Shown here piece after piece: positions 1-7,751 of a DNA stretch of 64,000 bases. The translations under genes were made by a program, and so were the position numbers. The stretch is from an uncultured Shimia sp. Lineage in GTDB: Bacteria; Pseudomonadota; Alphaproteobacteria; Rhodobacterales; Rhodobacteraceae. Positions within the stretch are counted from its first letter, which is position 1; every line of letters begins with the position of its first letter. Where the stretch lies: the NCBI GenBank assembly GCA_937897325.1, contig CALCOY010000024.1, forward strand, positions 1-64,000. Direction: 5' to 3'. The notes under the pieces were generated by a model, which had not been told where the DNA came from, did not search any database, and worked only from the letters and a program-made list of their open reading frames with translations.

Positions 1-15
1 GCTACCACGCTGGTT

Positions 16-513
16 TCATGTGATGAATCCCAAACGAGACTTGTGCAACAGAGCCCGCTGGAGGGCTTCTTTGTCCGCTGGGGTTCTTGGATCAATGTCC
101 CAGCCGTGGTTGTAGCGTGCGACGATCTGATTGTCCTTTTTGAGGACAAGCTGATCGATCTTCCCGCCGCCAATGCCGTCTTTGGTGGGTTCGTTGGTCA
201 CTCTGATGAGAAAGCTATAACCCGGCATCGTGACCAGCCTGCCATCCGTGTAGTAATGATTGTCGGTCTCTATGCCGACACCCGAGGCAATGCCGGCTTC
301 GGTGATCTCTGGCATGGCGTGTTTGTCGTCGTGTTGGTTTTCAGTAGATGTGGCCAGCCCTTGGCGGATGCCCATTGCTCCACCTGGCGCCAAGTTCGGC
401 GCAGGCCTTTTGGCGAAGTCCGGTTTATGCTTTGGCATGGCATTGTGTTTGTCTCTCACGGGTGAGCCATCAGGATTGGTGATGCGGTTAAACGGGGATT
501 TGGGTGCAGCCAT
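16..513 (-). CDS. Small mobile-element-type protein of unknown function
   Basis: I do not recognise the 165-residue product as a whole. Residues about 95-155 resemble a small domain I recall from plasmid and phage proteins (DUF7678): a GIGGGKIDQL turn followed by VARYNHGWDIDP. The first 75 residues are polar and rich in Pro and Lys, probably disordered. No signal peptide or membrane segment is visible. The ATG at 513 is supported by AAGGA eight bases upstream, so this is probably a real gene. It lies just downstream of a stub of a conjugation coupling protein on the same strand, which fits a remnant of an integrated conjugative element. The domain name is from memory and needs a profile search. 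Confidence 0.6.
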   Translation of the reverse strand: MAAPKSPFNRITNPDGSPVRDKHNAMPKHKPDFAKRPAPNLAPGGAMGIRQGLATSTENQHDDKHAMPEITEAGIASGVGIETDNHYYTDGRLVTMPGYSFLIRVTNEPTKDGIGGGKIDQLVLKKDNQIVARYNHGWDIDPRTPADKEALQRALLHKSRLGFIT

Positions 514-545
514 GGCTTTCTGTCCTTGTGCTGAAGGGGAACGAG

Positions 546-575
546 ATCATGCCCCCTCATTGTTGGGGGCATGAT
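546..575. terminator. Perfect 11-bp stem-loop between two mobile-element genes
   Basis: ATCATGCCCCC (546-556) and GGGGGCATGAT (565-575) form a perfect inverted repeat around an 8-base loop. It sits between the stop codon of the coupling-protein stub (587) and the start of the next minus-strand gene (513). There is no clear T-run on either side, so it may be a hairpin terminator without a U-tract or an mRNA-stabilising structure rather than a classical intrinsic terminator. Confidence 0.5.
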
Positions 576-586
576 GGTCTGTCTGA

Positions 587-1024
587 TCACGCGTGGTGAG
601 TGTTCATGCCTTTGGCGGCCATCGCCTCGTCTTCGTACCAGCGCAGCTTTTTGGCCATGATCGGATTGGTGTTTTCGATCAGGATCAATTGCTGGTCCTC
701 GCGCAGCCGCATCAGCTCATCGGGATAGGCCAGTTTACGTTGCGCCGCCGCCCGATTGTCCGTGTTGGTTGTGGAGTCGGAACTGGACCGGCCACCGGAT
801 CCAAACGTCCAGCTGAAGGCCCTGGCAATGGCCGTTGAGACATTCCAAACCGTGGTCATACCGCACATATCTGAGAAGTACTCTGCCGATATTTTGTCAG
901 GTGATCCAAAATACGCTACCAGAACCGCATTGGCGATGAAGCTCTCATAATCCTGCCCATAGCCCCCGAAACCAACCTTGGTGTTCAACCAGTCGTGCAT
1001 TGACCCCAGTCGTTCAACCCGCAC
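587..1024 (-). pseudogene. C-terminal stub of a TraG/VirD4-type coupling protein
   Basis: The reading frame matches the end of the hexameric ATPase that links the relaxosome to the type IV secretion channel. Visible landmarks are a VLVAYFGSPD segment, an SDMCGMTT segment and the late motif PDELMRLREDQQLILI followed by KLRWYEDEAM, which in intact TraG proteins closes the ATPase domain. Only about 145 residues remain of an expected 600 or so: the Walker A and B motifs are absent and an in-frame stop lies about 25 bases upstream of the first possible start (GTG 1024). No other conjugation gene is visible, so transfer function is lost here. Whether the stub is expressed is unknown. Confidence 0.65.
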
Positions 1025-1189
1025 AGACGCGGCCGCAATGGCTCATTGGGTTTGGATGCGATGGGTTCATATTCGAACGCAATATCGACCGCCACCAACG
1101 CGGCTTGAACGACAAACCCGCCGGAAACCAGACGGTTATGCAATCTGTATGTCATCGGCTTTATCCTCGCTGCCAGCGGACAACGCCAT

Positions 1190-2353
1190 TCAGCTTGGCA
1201 GGGCCAATTTTTGGTGATCGACGGCAGAGGACCAGGACGCACCTCGGATCATCCCGGCGGCGATCCGGCCCCATTCGTCCGAACCCTTTGCCCCTTTGCC
1301 GCAGCCGCCCACGGCCACCGCGATCTTGTCGTCGTGGACATAATCGATGATCGGCAGGCCGCTCCGCGTCATCGTCACGGCACAGGTGTCGGTGTGCCAA
1401 TCGGGGCATGTCTGAAGCACCGGGAACAGCGTCTTCATGCGCTCCTTGAACCGCACGCGATCCTTCGATGATCCGTCGGATTGGAACCAACCGCGCAACC
1501 CGTCGAAATCCGTGAATCGGGGATCAGTGACCTCACCCACACCGAGCTTCAGGTAAAGACAACCATTGGGATACCGGATCGGAGGAAGGATGTAGGCGCC
1601 GAGCGACGTGTCGATCATGGTGGGCATGTCGCGCAGTGCCTGCTCCGCATCGCCCTCAATCTTCACCAGCACAATCGTGCGTCCAAAGACGACCGTCCCC
1701 AAATCTACCGGGCTCAGGCCGCAGGCTTCCGTGAATGCCCCAGTGGTGACCAGGACCTTTTCCGCTCGCTCCACTGAACCGTCCCACAGCACAATCTCGA
1801 CCCCGGCCGAGACACTGCGAATGGTCCGCGCGGCCTGGCGCAAAATGGTTGCGCCCGCCTGTTCGGCCAGTACAGATTGCGCCTTTACCATGTTGCGAGG
1901 GCTGATGTATCCGGCGCCGCCCAGCTCCACCAACCCATCAACGCCGTCCTCGATATCGATGAAAGGGTAACGGTGGCGCAATTCAACAGTATCCAATTGC
2001 TCAATAGCTACCCCGTGCGCATTGCCAGTCGCGGCGCAGCGGGCGTTATAGGTGGAATTTGGATAGCCTAAGCCCAAATATCCGGCGGGGTGGTAGAATG
2101 TGATCCCGCTCCGCTCCTCTATGTCCCAATAGCGATCGATCGATCGACCCGCTGTGGCGGCCCATTCCTCCATCGGATCGACAAAGCGCGTCATCCGCCC
2201 TTCGTCATAGTGGCTTCCAAACACGCCGTCATGGCCGCGACGGCTTTCGGGCTCATCGGGGCCAATGCAGAGCACCCCGTCCACCGCCTCGGCCAGATGT
2301 CGCGCCGCCGCGCTTCCGATTAGACCCCGGCCCACCACTGCATATTTGTGCAT
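1190..2353 (-). CDS. FAD-dependent oxidoreductase, monomeric sarcosine oxidase-like
   Basis: A 387-residue member of the DAO superfamily that oxidises secondary or N-methyl amines, releasing an imine and usually H2O2. The N-terminus carries the dinucleotide motif GRGLIGSAAARHL. Near the C-terminus, TCAVTMTRSGLPIID followed by AVAVGGCGKGAKGSDEWG aligns with the region of monomeric sarcosine oxidase that holds the covalently flavinylated cysteine; Cys324 is in that place, so covalent FAD is plausible. ATG 2353 is chosen because GGAGG lies six bases upstream; a longer frame to 2428 has no such site and would place 25 residues before the Rossmann fold. No signal peptide is seen. Substrate unknown: sarcosine, N-methyltryptophan and pipecolate are all possible. 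Confidence 0.8.
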   Translation of the reverse strand: MHKYAVVGRGLIGSAAARHLAEAVDGVLCIGPDEPESRRGHDGVFGSHYDEGRMTRFVDPMEEWAATAGRSIDRYWDIEERSGITFYHPAGYLGLGYPNSTYNARCAATGNAHGVAIEQLDTVELRHRYPFIDIEDGVDGLVELGGAGYISPRNMVKAQSVLAEQAGATILRQAARTIRSVSAGVEIVLWDGSVERAEKVLVTTGAFTEACGLSPVDLGTVVFGRTIVLVKIEGDAEQALRDMPTMIDTSLGAYILPPIRYPNGCLYLKLGVGEVTDPRFTDFDGLRGWFQSDGSSKDRVRFKERMKTLFPVLQTCPDWHTDTCAVTMTRSGLPIIDYVHDDKIAVAVGGCGKGAKGSDEWGRIAAGMIRGASWSSAVDHQKLALPS

Positions 2354-2452
2354 CAGTCCTCCATACCCGGTTCGCGGCATTTGGCCGGACCCTACATGTC
2401 GTTTGCACTGGATGAAAGGCGCCGCCATGCGCGTGCATTGTGGCGCAATGGC

Positions 2453-3328
2453 TTAGTGTACGTGGCCGTGGCCGTCAGGCTGCAGATGTGAAAAGCCGGT
2501 CCAAATGATGGCTACGCCGATCAGGGCGATCAAGGCGGCCGAAATCCAGGGCGCCGCGCGCAGCAACCGATCAAACCGAGACGTTCTCGAAGACATCACC
2601 TTCAACCCCACCGCTGCGACAATACCGATCGCCACAAGCGTGATTGCTAAACCGATAGAAAACGCACTGACCAGCGTGACGCCTAGCGCGAACTGCCCCA
2701 GGTGCAGACACAGGATGAAAACGGTGATGGCGGCAGGACAAGGGATCAGACCGCCTGACAAGCCAAACAGGATCGTCTGCCAGGTGCCGACCTTGCCCGT
2801 GGCGAGCCGTTCCCTGATCTCCGCCGCATGGAAGCGGGCATGAGCGTCTAGATGCGCATTATCCAATGCATCGTCTTGGTGATGGTGATGGTGCCCGTGA
2901 TCGTGGCCGTGCCTATGGTCATGTTCGTGATCATGGTGATGGTCGTGCCCATGCCCGCTGCCGTGGCCATGATGATGGTGACCATCGGGCCGTGGCCACG
3001 CCTGCCAAAGCATCCACGCCGCGATCCCCAACACCATGATGCCGGACACGATGATGAAATAGGGTTCCAACTGCTCCCCAATCAGCTCGTTGCCCCATGT
3101 CAGTGCGGCCATAGCCAGCACCCAGACAATGATCGAGTGGCTGAACGCCGCCGACACGCCCAACAGGATCGCCTGGTTCACGGTGCCTTGAATTGCGACG
3201 ATGTACGCCGCCATCATTGTTTTGGAGTGGCCAGGCTCCAGCGCGTGCAACGCACCCAAGGCCAAGGCGAAGACGAAAAGCAGCATTGGGTTAGCGCTTC
3301 CGTTTTCAATCATTTCCGTCAGGTTCAC
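2453..3328 (-). CDS. rcnA: Nickel/cobalt exporter, NicO/RcnA family
   Basis: An inner-membrane exporter of about 291 residues with roughly six transmembrane helices. The first helix region carries the family motif HALEPGHSKTMM (His28, His34), and the second half carries GLSGGLIPCPAA. Between them, residues about 115-153 form a cytoplasmic loop of mostly His, Asp and Gly, and the protein ends in HGHVH, as expected for Ni2+/Co2+ capture. The start is GTG at 3328 with AAAGGA upstream. The gene begins 12 bases after the DmeR-like repressor gene on the same strand, so both are probably transcribed from the promoter that carries the palindrome at 3612-3633 and induced by nickel or cobalt. Confidence 0.88.
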   Translation of the reverse strand: MNLTEMIENGSANPMLLFVFALALGALHALEPGHSKTMMAAYIVAIQGTVNQAILLGVSAAFSHSIIVWVLAMAALTWGNELIGEQLEPYFIIVSGIMVLGIAAWMLWQAWPRPDGHHHHGHGSGHGHDHHHDHEHDHRHGHDHGHHHHHQDDALDNAHLDAHARFHAAEIRERLATGKVGTWQTILFGLSGGLIPCPAAITVFILCLHLGQFALGVTLVSAFSIGLAITLVAIGIVAAVGLKVMSSRTSRFDRLLRAAPWISAALIALIGVAIIWTGFSHLQPDGHGHVH

Positions 3329-3340
3329 GGTTAGAGTCCT

Positions 3341-3604
3341 TTAAAGATAGCGCGTGATCTCTCGCAAATCGGCGATCATCTCCGCGTGGCTTTGCTCGTC
3401 TTCGGGTGACTGTCCAAGACAATGGTCAATGTGGTCCTGGATCAGGGCTTTCTTGGCGGCAACGATAGCGCGCTCCACCGCGTGAAGCTGTTGTGCAAGC
3501 TCGGAACAGGGTCGGCCCTGTTCGATCATGTTGATCACCTTCCGAAGGTGGCCCTCGCTGCGCTTCAAACGGTTGCCGATATCGGCATGGCTGGCGTGTT
3601 TCAT
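3341..3604 (-). CDS. dmeR: Metal-responsive repressor, CsoR/RcnR family (DmeR-like)
   Basis: An 87-residue all-helical DUF156 repressor. Potential metal ligands are Cys33, His58 and Cys62, the spacing found in CsoR, together with N-terminal His3 and His6, which recalls the His-rich N-terminus that gives RcnR and DmeR their nickel/cobalt response. The stretch RPCSELAQQLHAVERAI and the end of helix 2 (ALIQDHIDHCL) look most like DmeR of Rhizobium and relatives. It probably binds the palindrome ending eight bases upstream of its start codon, repressing itself and the exporter gene until metal is bound. The assignment to Ni/Co rather than Cu rests on the adjacent NicO exporter. Confidence 0.85.
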   Translation of the reverse strand: MKHASHADIGNRLKRSEGHLRKVINMIEQGRPCSELAQQLHAVERAIVAAKKALIQDHIDHCLGQSPEDEQSHAEMIADLREITRYL

Positions 3605-3611
3605 GCCTTAC

Positions 3612-3633
3612 CATATCCCCCTAGGGGGATATG
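3612..3633. promoter_or_regulatory. 22-bp perfect palindrome, predicted DmeR operator
   Basis: The two arms are CATATCCCCCT and AGGGGGATATG with no spacer. A/T-rich ends flanking a G/C tract are the hallmark of CsoR/RcnR/DmeR-family operators. It lies immediately upstream of the repressor gene start (3604), overlapping the expected promoter or ribosome-binding region. Confidence 0.8.
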
Positions 3634-4410
3634 TAAACACCTGAAATTACCAGGCTAACGCTGCGTGCCAAGCTCCCCAAAAAGCTGCCAGATGTCGGAC
3701 GACGAATGTTACTATTGGGATGGTAACCTTATTCGCTGCGCCCCAGACGAATAACCACTATTACCGCTGGCTCGTCTCCACAGTTTTTGGCGCGTCCTGT
3801 CTCGAACGACCGAGGTCAGCGAGGTCATCAGTGTTTTCAGCCCGAACCGTTTGGTCGCCAAGGCCATCAATTGTGCGTCCGAGAATGCGAGCTGCTGAGG
3901 CGCGAACGACCTGCCAAGCCTTTGATGAACGTGAGCATCCATGTATCTGTGGAGACCCAGAGAATGGACTAAAAGTTGAATTCAGCCTATGCACAGATGT
4001 CGCTAACAACGATAACGCATGGCGCTACGGTGACAGTAATACCGTGGGAGAAGCCAGCGCCCAAGGTGCCATCCCCTGCGACAGACCCCTCCGCAGCACA
4101 GCTCCCTTTCCGCGTGTAGATCAAGCGACTAAGACCTATCCTTTTTCTGGCTCCGGGACGTCCCGACAACCAGCTATTCACAGAGGATGCTCTGGCGTTG
4201 AAAACTTCGGCTTGAATTGATCGTTATACTGTAACATATGGTCCAAAGCGAAACATGCCACCAGCAGAGTTACGATAGTGGCCGATAAAGGCCTCGGCCT
4301 ATGTGACTTGGGAAGCAATCGGTGTCGCACCGCCCGGATGAAACATCCCAGCCCAAGTATGAACGTGTCGCTCACTTTCTGAGGGTGTATCTAAAGGACT
4401 GTCGCAGCTC
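3634..4410. other. 777-base intergenic stretch without a convincing gene
   Basis: Open frames here (for example 3720-4220 on the plus strand and 3712-3942 on the minus strand) show no recognisable domain, poor composition and no ribosome-binding sites. The stretch probably contains eroded sequence between the metal exporter unit and the flavoprotein operon. The only structured element seen is the GTTATA-C-TGTAAC dyad at 4223-4235. Confidence 0.5.
4223..4235. promoter_or_regulatory. Zur-box-like dyad GTTATA-C-TGTAAC
   Basis: A 13-bp near-perfect inverted repeat (one mismatched pair) flanked by A/T-rich sequence, resembling the TGTTATA-N-TATAACA type recognised by alphaproteobacterial Zur. It is about 175 bases upstream of the flavoprotein gene, so it could govern that operon only from a distant promoter, or be left over from a lost gene. 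Tentative. Confidence 0.25.
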
Positions 4411-5550
4411 ATGACTTTCGATTCAGATATTGGGTTTCCAGACCATCTTCGCGTCGCGGTCGTTGGCGCTGGCCCGGCGGGGCTTGGCGTTGCGCGGGTG
4501 CTGCGCGACTTGGCCATTCCCGACGTCTGGGTGTTGGAGCGCGGCCAGATCGGCCAGAGCTTTCGCGATTGGCCGGAGGAGACCCGGCTTTTGACCCCGT
4601 CCTTTCCCGGCAACGTTTTTGGCCTCACTGATCTCAATGCGATCAGCTTTGACAGTTCTCCAGGTTGGTCTTTGCGCAGCGAGCACCCAAGCGGGCGATC
4701 ATATGCGCGATACCTTGAACAGGCTGCCGACATGTTCGGGGTCAATGTGCAATGCGGCATCGATGTCTTGGCGATTGATCACATTGACAATGGTTTCGCG
4801 CTTCAAACCAGCCGCGGTGAGCTCACCGCCGATTTTGTGATCTGGGCTTGCGGGCATTTTGGGGCCCCGACGGACGCTGGTCTGCCGGGTGCCGAGCTTG
4901 GCCGCCACTATGGCACAGTCAGTAGCTGGGATGACATTGAAGAGGATGAGGTTTACGTCATCGGCGGCTATGAAAGTGGGATTGATGCGGCCATCGGCCT
5001 CGCTCAAAAGGGCAAGGAGGTCATTGTTCTGGATAGTGGTGCGCCATGGCTCATTGGAGACAAAGACCCCAGCCGCAGCCTGTCGCCCTATACGCAGCAG
5101 CGGCTCGATACCTTCCGCAAATGCCTATCCATCACCTTGCTGCCCGACGCCGATGTCATCGCGTTAGAGCGGGAAGACAATGGCATTCACATCTTGGCAA
5201 GCGATGGCCGGTCGTGGCTGTCTGACGGACCTCCTGTTCTGGCAACCGGCTTTGTGGGCGGAACGAAACGGGTTTCTGAGTGGTTCGATTATGCAGATGA
5301 CGGCGTTCCGCTGTTGACGGCTCAGGATGAATCCACCGCCATGCCTGGGCTTTTTCTGGTTGGTCCAGAAGTCTCCCATCAGGGGCACCTCTTTTGCTTC
5401 ATCTACAAGTTTCGCCAGCGTTTCGCAGTTGTGGCGCGGGCCATCGCCGCGCGCATGGGCGTTGATACGGAGGTTTTGGAAATCTACTACGACAACAACA
5501 TGTTTCTCGACGATCTGACCTGTTGTGACGACGACAAATGTCTGTGTTGA
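4411..5550 (+). CDS. FAD/NAD(P)-binding monooxygenase-like flavoprotein with Cys-rich tail
   Basis: A 379-residue two-Rossmann flavoprotein of the CzcO/lysine N-monooxygenase-like group. The FAD site is GAGPAG at residues 19-24; the second nucleotide site is GGYESG (185-190), a form used for NAD(P)H; LATGF lies near 278. The protein ends in DLTCCDDDKCLC (Cys371, 372, 377, 379), an unusual acidic Cys cluster that could bind a soft metal or metalloid. The next gene, 22 bases on, is an ACR3-like carrier. Flavoproteins called ArsO occur in ars operons, so an arsenic role is possible; no arsR or arsC is present here. The ATG at 4411 has only a weak AAAGGA about 12 bases upstream. Substrate unknown. 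Confidence 0.7.
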   Translation: MTFDSDIGFPDHLRVAVVGAGPAGLGVARVLRDLAIPDVWVLERGQIGQSFRDWPEETRLLTPSFPGNVFGLTDLNAISFDSSPGWSLRSEHPSGRSYARYLEQAADMFGVNVQCGIDVLAIDHIDNGFALQTSRGELTADFVIWACGHFGAPTDAGLPGAELGRHYGTVSSWDDIEEDEVYVIGGYESGIDAAIGLAQKGKEVIVLDSGAPWLIGDKDPSRSLSPYTQQRLDTFRKCLSITLLPDADVIALEREDNGIHILASDGRSWLSDGPPVLATGFVGGTKRVSEWFDYADDGVPLLTAQDESTAMPGLFLVGPEVSHQGHLFCFIYKFRQRFAVVARAIAARMGVDTEVLEIYYDNNMFLDDLTCCDDDKCLC

Positions 5551-5572
5551 TCCTGTGTCAGGAGTGAACCGA

Positions 5573-6571
5573 ATGAGTTTTCAAGATCCTGCTTTGCCAC
5601 AGAGCAGTCGCGACGACCCGGCACCGTTCAGCACCGCTGCGCTGTTTATCGGGGCAATCGCATTGGGGGCCGTCTTGGGCCTATTGGTCCCCGCATCTGA
5701 CAAGGTCTATTCGCGGGGCATAGATACGACGCTGCTTGTCATGATCTTTCTGCTCTTTTTTGAATTGCGCCTCGGATCCATTTTTAAAGCCTTCAGGAAT
5801 GTCAGGTTCCTTGCAATCTCATGGAGCGCGAACTTCCTGATCATTCCCGTCATAGGTTTTGGGATCGCAAGCCTATTCTTCGCTGGCCAACCGCTGCTGT
5901 TTACCGGGCTGATGATCTATTTCCTTGCCCCGTGCACGGATTGGTTCCTGGGCTTCACACGAATGGCAAAGGGTGACACGGAACTGGGGGCCGTTCTTAT
6001 ACCGATCAACATGATCACGCAGCTTGTTCTGTTTCCGCTTTGGCTTTGGCTGCTGGCAAGAAACACTGGGCTGGTCGACTTTGGTGCCGTGCCAAACATG
6101 CTGATCCAATGGTTTGCATTGCCGCTTTTGGGAGCCCAGGCAATGCGATTTGCATTGGAAAGCCTCGTTCCACCTGATCGGGTGTGCCGGGTCTTGTCTT
6201 GGACAAGTCGGCTGGTGCCCTATGTGCTTGCCATACTAATCATCCAGATTTTCTCCTCTCATATCGGCGTGTTGGCAGTAAACCCTGGGGTGTTTGCCAC
6301 CGTGGCCGCAGCGATTTTCGTGTTTTGGGTTGGGGCCCTTCTGATCGGCGAAGGGCTGTCCCGGTTGGGCCGACTTGATCATCCGCAACAAGCACTTCTT
6401 TCCATGACGATGGCGGCACGCAATGCGCCTTTGATGCTGGCTTTGACCGCTATTGCAATCCCGGATCAGCCTTTGATGCTCGCGGTCATCGTCTCTGGCA
6501 TGCTGGTCGAAATACCGTTTCTAACCGCGCTTAAACAGCTTCAGCTCAGCCGCGCTGCAAATGGAGGATGA
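5573..6571 (+). CDS. Bile acid:sodium symporter superfamily carrier, ACR3-like (putative arsenite exporter)
   Basis: A 332-residue membrane protein with about ten transmembrane helices. The motif FLAPCTDWFLGFTRMAKGD has Cys121 in the place of the conserved helix-4 cysteine needed for arsenite transport in ACR3. A run of small residues and TMAARNAPLMLALTA in the last third match the family. ATG 5573 follows AGGAG with an eight-base gap; a longer frame from 5525 would overlap the flavoprotein end and lacks a site. Its stop codon overlaps the ribosome-binding region of the next small gene, so the three genes form an operon. Whether the substrate is arsenite, antimonite or an organic anion made by the flavoprotein cannot be told from sequence. 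Confidence 0.75.
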   Translation: MSFQDPALPQSSRDDPAPFSTAALFIGAIALGAVLGLLVPASDKVYSRGIDTTLLVMIFLLFFELRLGSIFKAFRNVRFLAISWSANFLIIPVIGFGIASLFFAGQPLLFTGLMIYFLAPCTDWFLGFTRMAKGDTELGAVLIPINMITQLVLFPLWLWLLARNTGLVDFGAVPNMLIQWFALPLLGAQAMRFALESLVPPDRVCRVLSWTSRLVPYVLAILIIQIFSSHIGVLAVNPGVFATVAAAIFVFWVGALLIGEGLSRLGRLDHPQQALLSMTMAARNAPLMLALTAIAIPDQPLMLAVIVSGMLVEIPFLTALKQLQLSRAANGG

Positions 6572-6578
6572 GAACCTT

Positions 6579-6797
6579 ATGTCTTTTGTTCCAAATACTT
6601 ATGACGAATGGAAACACTGCATAACAGTCAAATGCGAGATACCGTTGACGCAACGTTACGTTGCGGAGCGGCTCGCAGCGCTGAACGATCAAGCGGATTT
6701 TCACACACAGAAATTCATTGGCCGTTGGGGGTCAAAGCACCATGCGCGAACGGTCGCTTGGTTCGAACAGGCCGCAAAGGAACTTGCCTCCCAATGA
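6579..6797 (+). CDS. Small soluble protein of unknown function in the carrier operon
   Basis: The 72-residue product is not recognised. It has no signal or membrane segment and reads as mostly helical, with a CITVKC pair of cysteines near residue 15 and a basic, aromatic C-terminal half (RWGSKHHARTVAWFEQAAKEL). The start at ATG 6579 is preceded by GGAGG (6563-6567), which lies inside the end of the carrier gene; this tight coupling suggests a role linked to the carrier or flavoprotein. It could be a small regulator or metal-handling protein; nothing in the sequence decides. Confidence 0.6.
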   Translation: MSFVPNTYDEWKHCITVKCEIPLTQRYVAERLAALNDQADFHTQKFIGRWGSKHHARTVAWFEQAAKELASQ

Positions 6798-6800
6798 GTT

Positions 6801-7062
6801 TTAGGGCGCTTTCAAGGTCGCCAAGCTCCTTTGCCAAGGATCCGGGAAGTCCTCATCGGTCGTCCAAGCGGCAACCTCCTCATCGGTGCAGAGGCAGGTT
6901 TGTACAGCTTCCATAAAAACATCAAGTTCCTGTTTTGCGCCAGACACTGTCAACTGACAGCGCCGATCGCCAAAGTCGGGATGGGCCCCGGTCAGTTTGG
7001 GGCGCAACGCCTCCGTCTCCCAGTCTGACAGGTTCAGGCTGTCATCCTCGAGCGCACTGGTC
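6801..7062 (-). pseudogene. C-terminal stub of a CobW-family GTPase (metal chaperone)
   Basis: Read on the minus strand, the frame gives about 87 residues matching the CobW C-terminal domain: HPDFGDRRCQLTV, then a helix ending CLCTDEEVAAW and the closing DFPDPW. An in-frame TGA lies near 7063 and the GTPase domain with Walker motifs is missing, so the gene is truncated from its 5' end. Its stop codon faces the end of the small operon gene with three bases between. CobW-family proteins deliver zinc or cobalt to client proteins, so the stub fits the metal-related theme of this region. Confidence 0.65.
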
Positions 7063-7375
7063 TTTCAATCGCTCACGGTCCCCAGGCCGACGCCGAGACC
7101 GATCTGGTTGCAGACGCGATCAAGTCGGCGATCTGCTGCGGCTCATCGGCATCGCCATCGACCTGAAGTGATGTACGTGACCGTTCGTTGCTAAGAGCGG
7201 TTATGAATTCATTGAATCCATCGAAACTGAGGGACAGAACGAGCCTTACAACACGGGCTTGCCCGCTTCCAGATTGCTCTGAAAAGGCGAAGAAGACCTG
7301 CAACTCCCGCGACGACACGAGACACGCAAACGGCTTTATCACAAGGACAGCTCGATCATCCGGCTGTGACTGCAG
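7063..7375. other. Eroded sequence between two gene stubs
   Basis: No intact gene is visible. A long minus-strand frame (7073-7510) runs antisense to the transposase remnant and has no domain, so it is treated as a shadow. The plus strand may hold further frameshifted transposase sequence upstream of 7376, but I cannot trace it with confidence. Confidence 0.4.
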
Positions 7376-7579
7376 GACAGTGCATGGGAGAACGGCGACA
7401 ACGAACACTTCAACGCTAGATTGCGCCGCGAAGTCCACAATGCAGAATGGTTCCACACCACCAGACAGAGGCAGATCGTCATCAATAGCTGGCTTACACA
7501 AGATAATCATGCCCTACCACGCCACGCCCTGAACATGCGCACGCTCGTACCAGAAACTCGGCCCAAAGGCGGACCGTAA
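7376..7579 (+). pseudogene. C-terminal remnant of an IS3-family transposase (OrfB)
   Basis: In this frame the sequence reads SAWENGDNEHFNARLRR, then NAEWFHTTRQRQIVINSWL, and closes with ALNMRTLVPETRPKGG and a TAA. This is the end of an IS3-type DDE integrase: WENG followed by the catalytic Glu region and the HxRPHxAL-type tail, here degraded to HALPRHAL. About 67 codons of roughly 280 remain; an in-frame stop and frame changes precede it. No terminal inverted repeats could be identified. Confidence 0.8.
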
Positions 7580-7751
7580 AAATGACGCTGGACAATATGA
7601 CAAAAGGGTTTGCTTCGATGTTGCGTCTCGCCCGCATCCAAAGGACTGCTGCACGCCGCCAGGGTCGCTGATTGATGCGTTGTTCATATCGTGCAAAACT
7701 CACTCTGCATTTTGGTTAACCTGGGGTCGGACGCGAAAAGGATATCTGAAG

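Noticed and set aside
985-1242. Minus-strand frame upstream of the TraG stub
   Set aside because: It might be another transfer-gene fragment (FEYEPIASKPNEPL), but I cannot match it to a family and its upstream part overlaps the oxidoreductase gene, so no feature is called.
2852-3334. 160-codon plus-strand frame rich in Met and Val
   Set aside because: It is the antisense reading of the His-rich loop codons of the NicO exporter.
7073-7510. 145-codon minus-strand frame
   Set aside because: Antisense to the decayed transposase, no domain and no ribosome-binding site.
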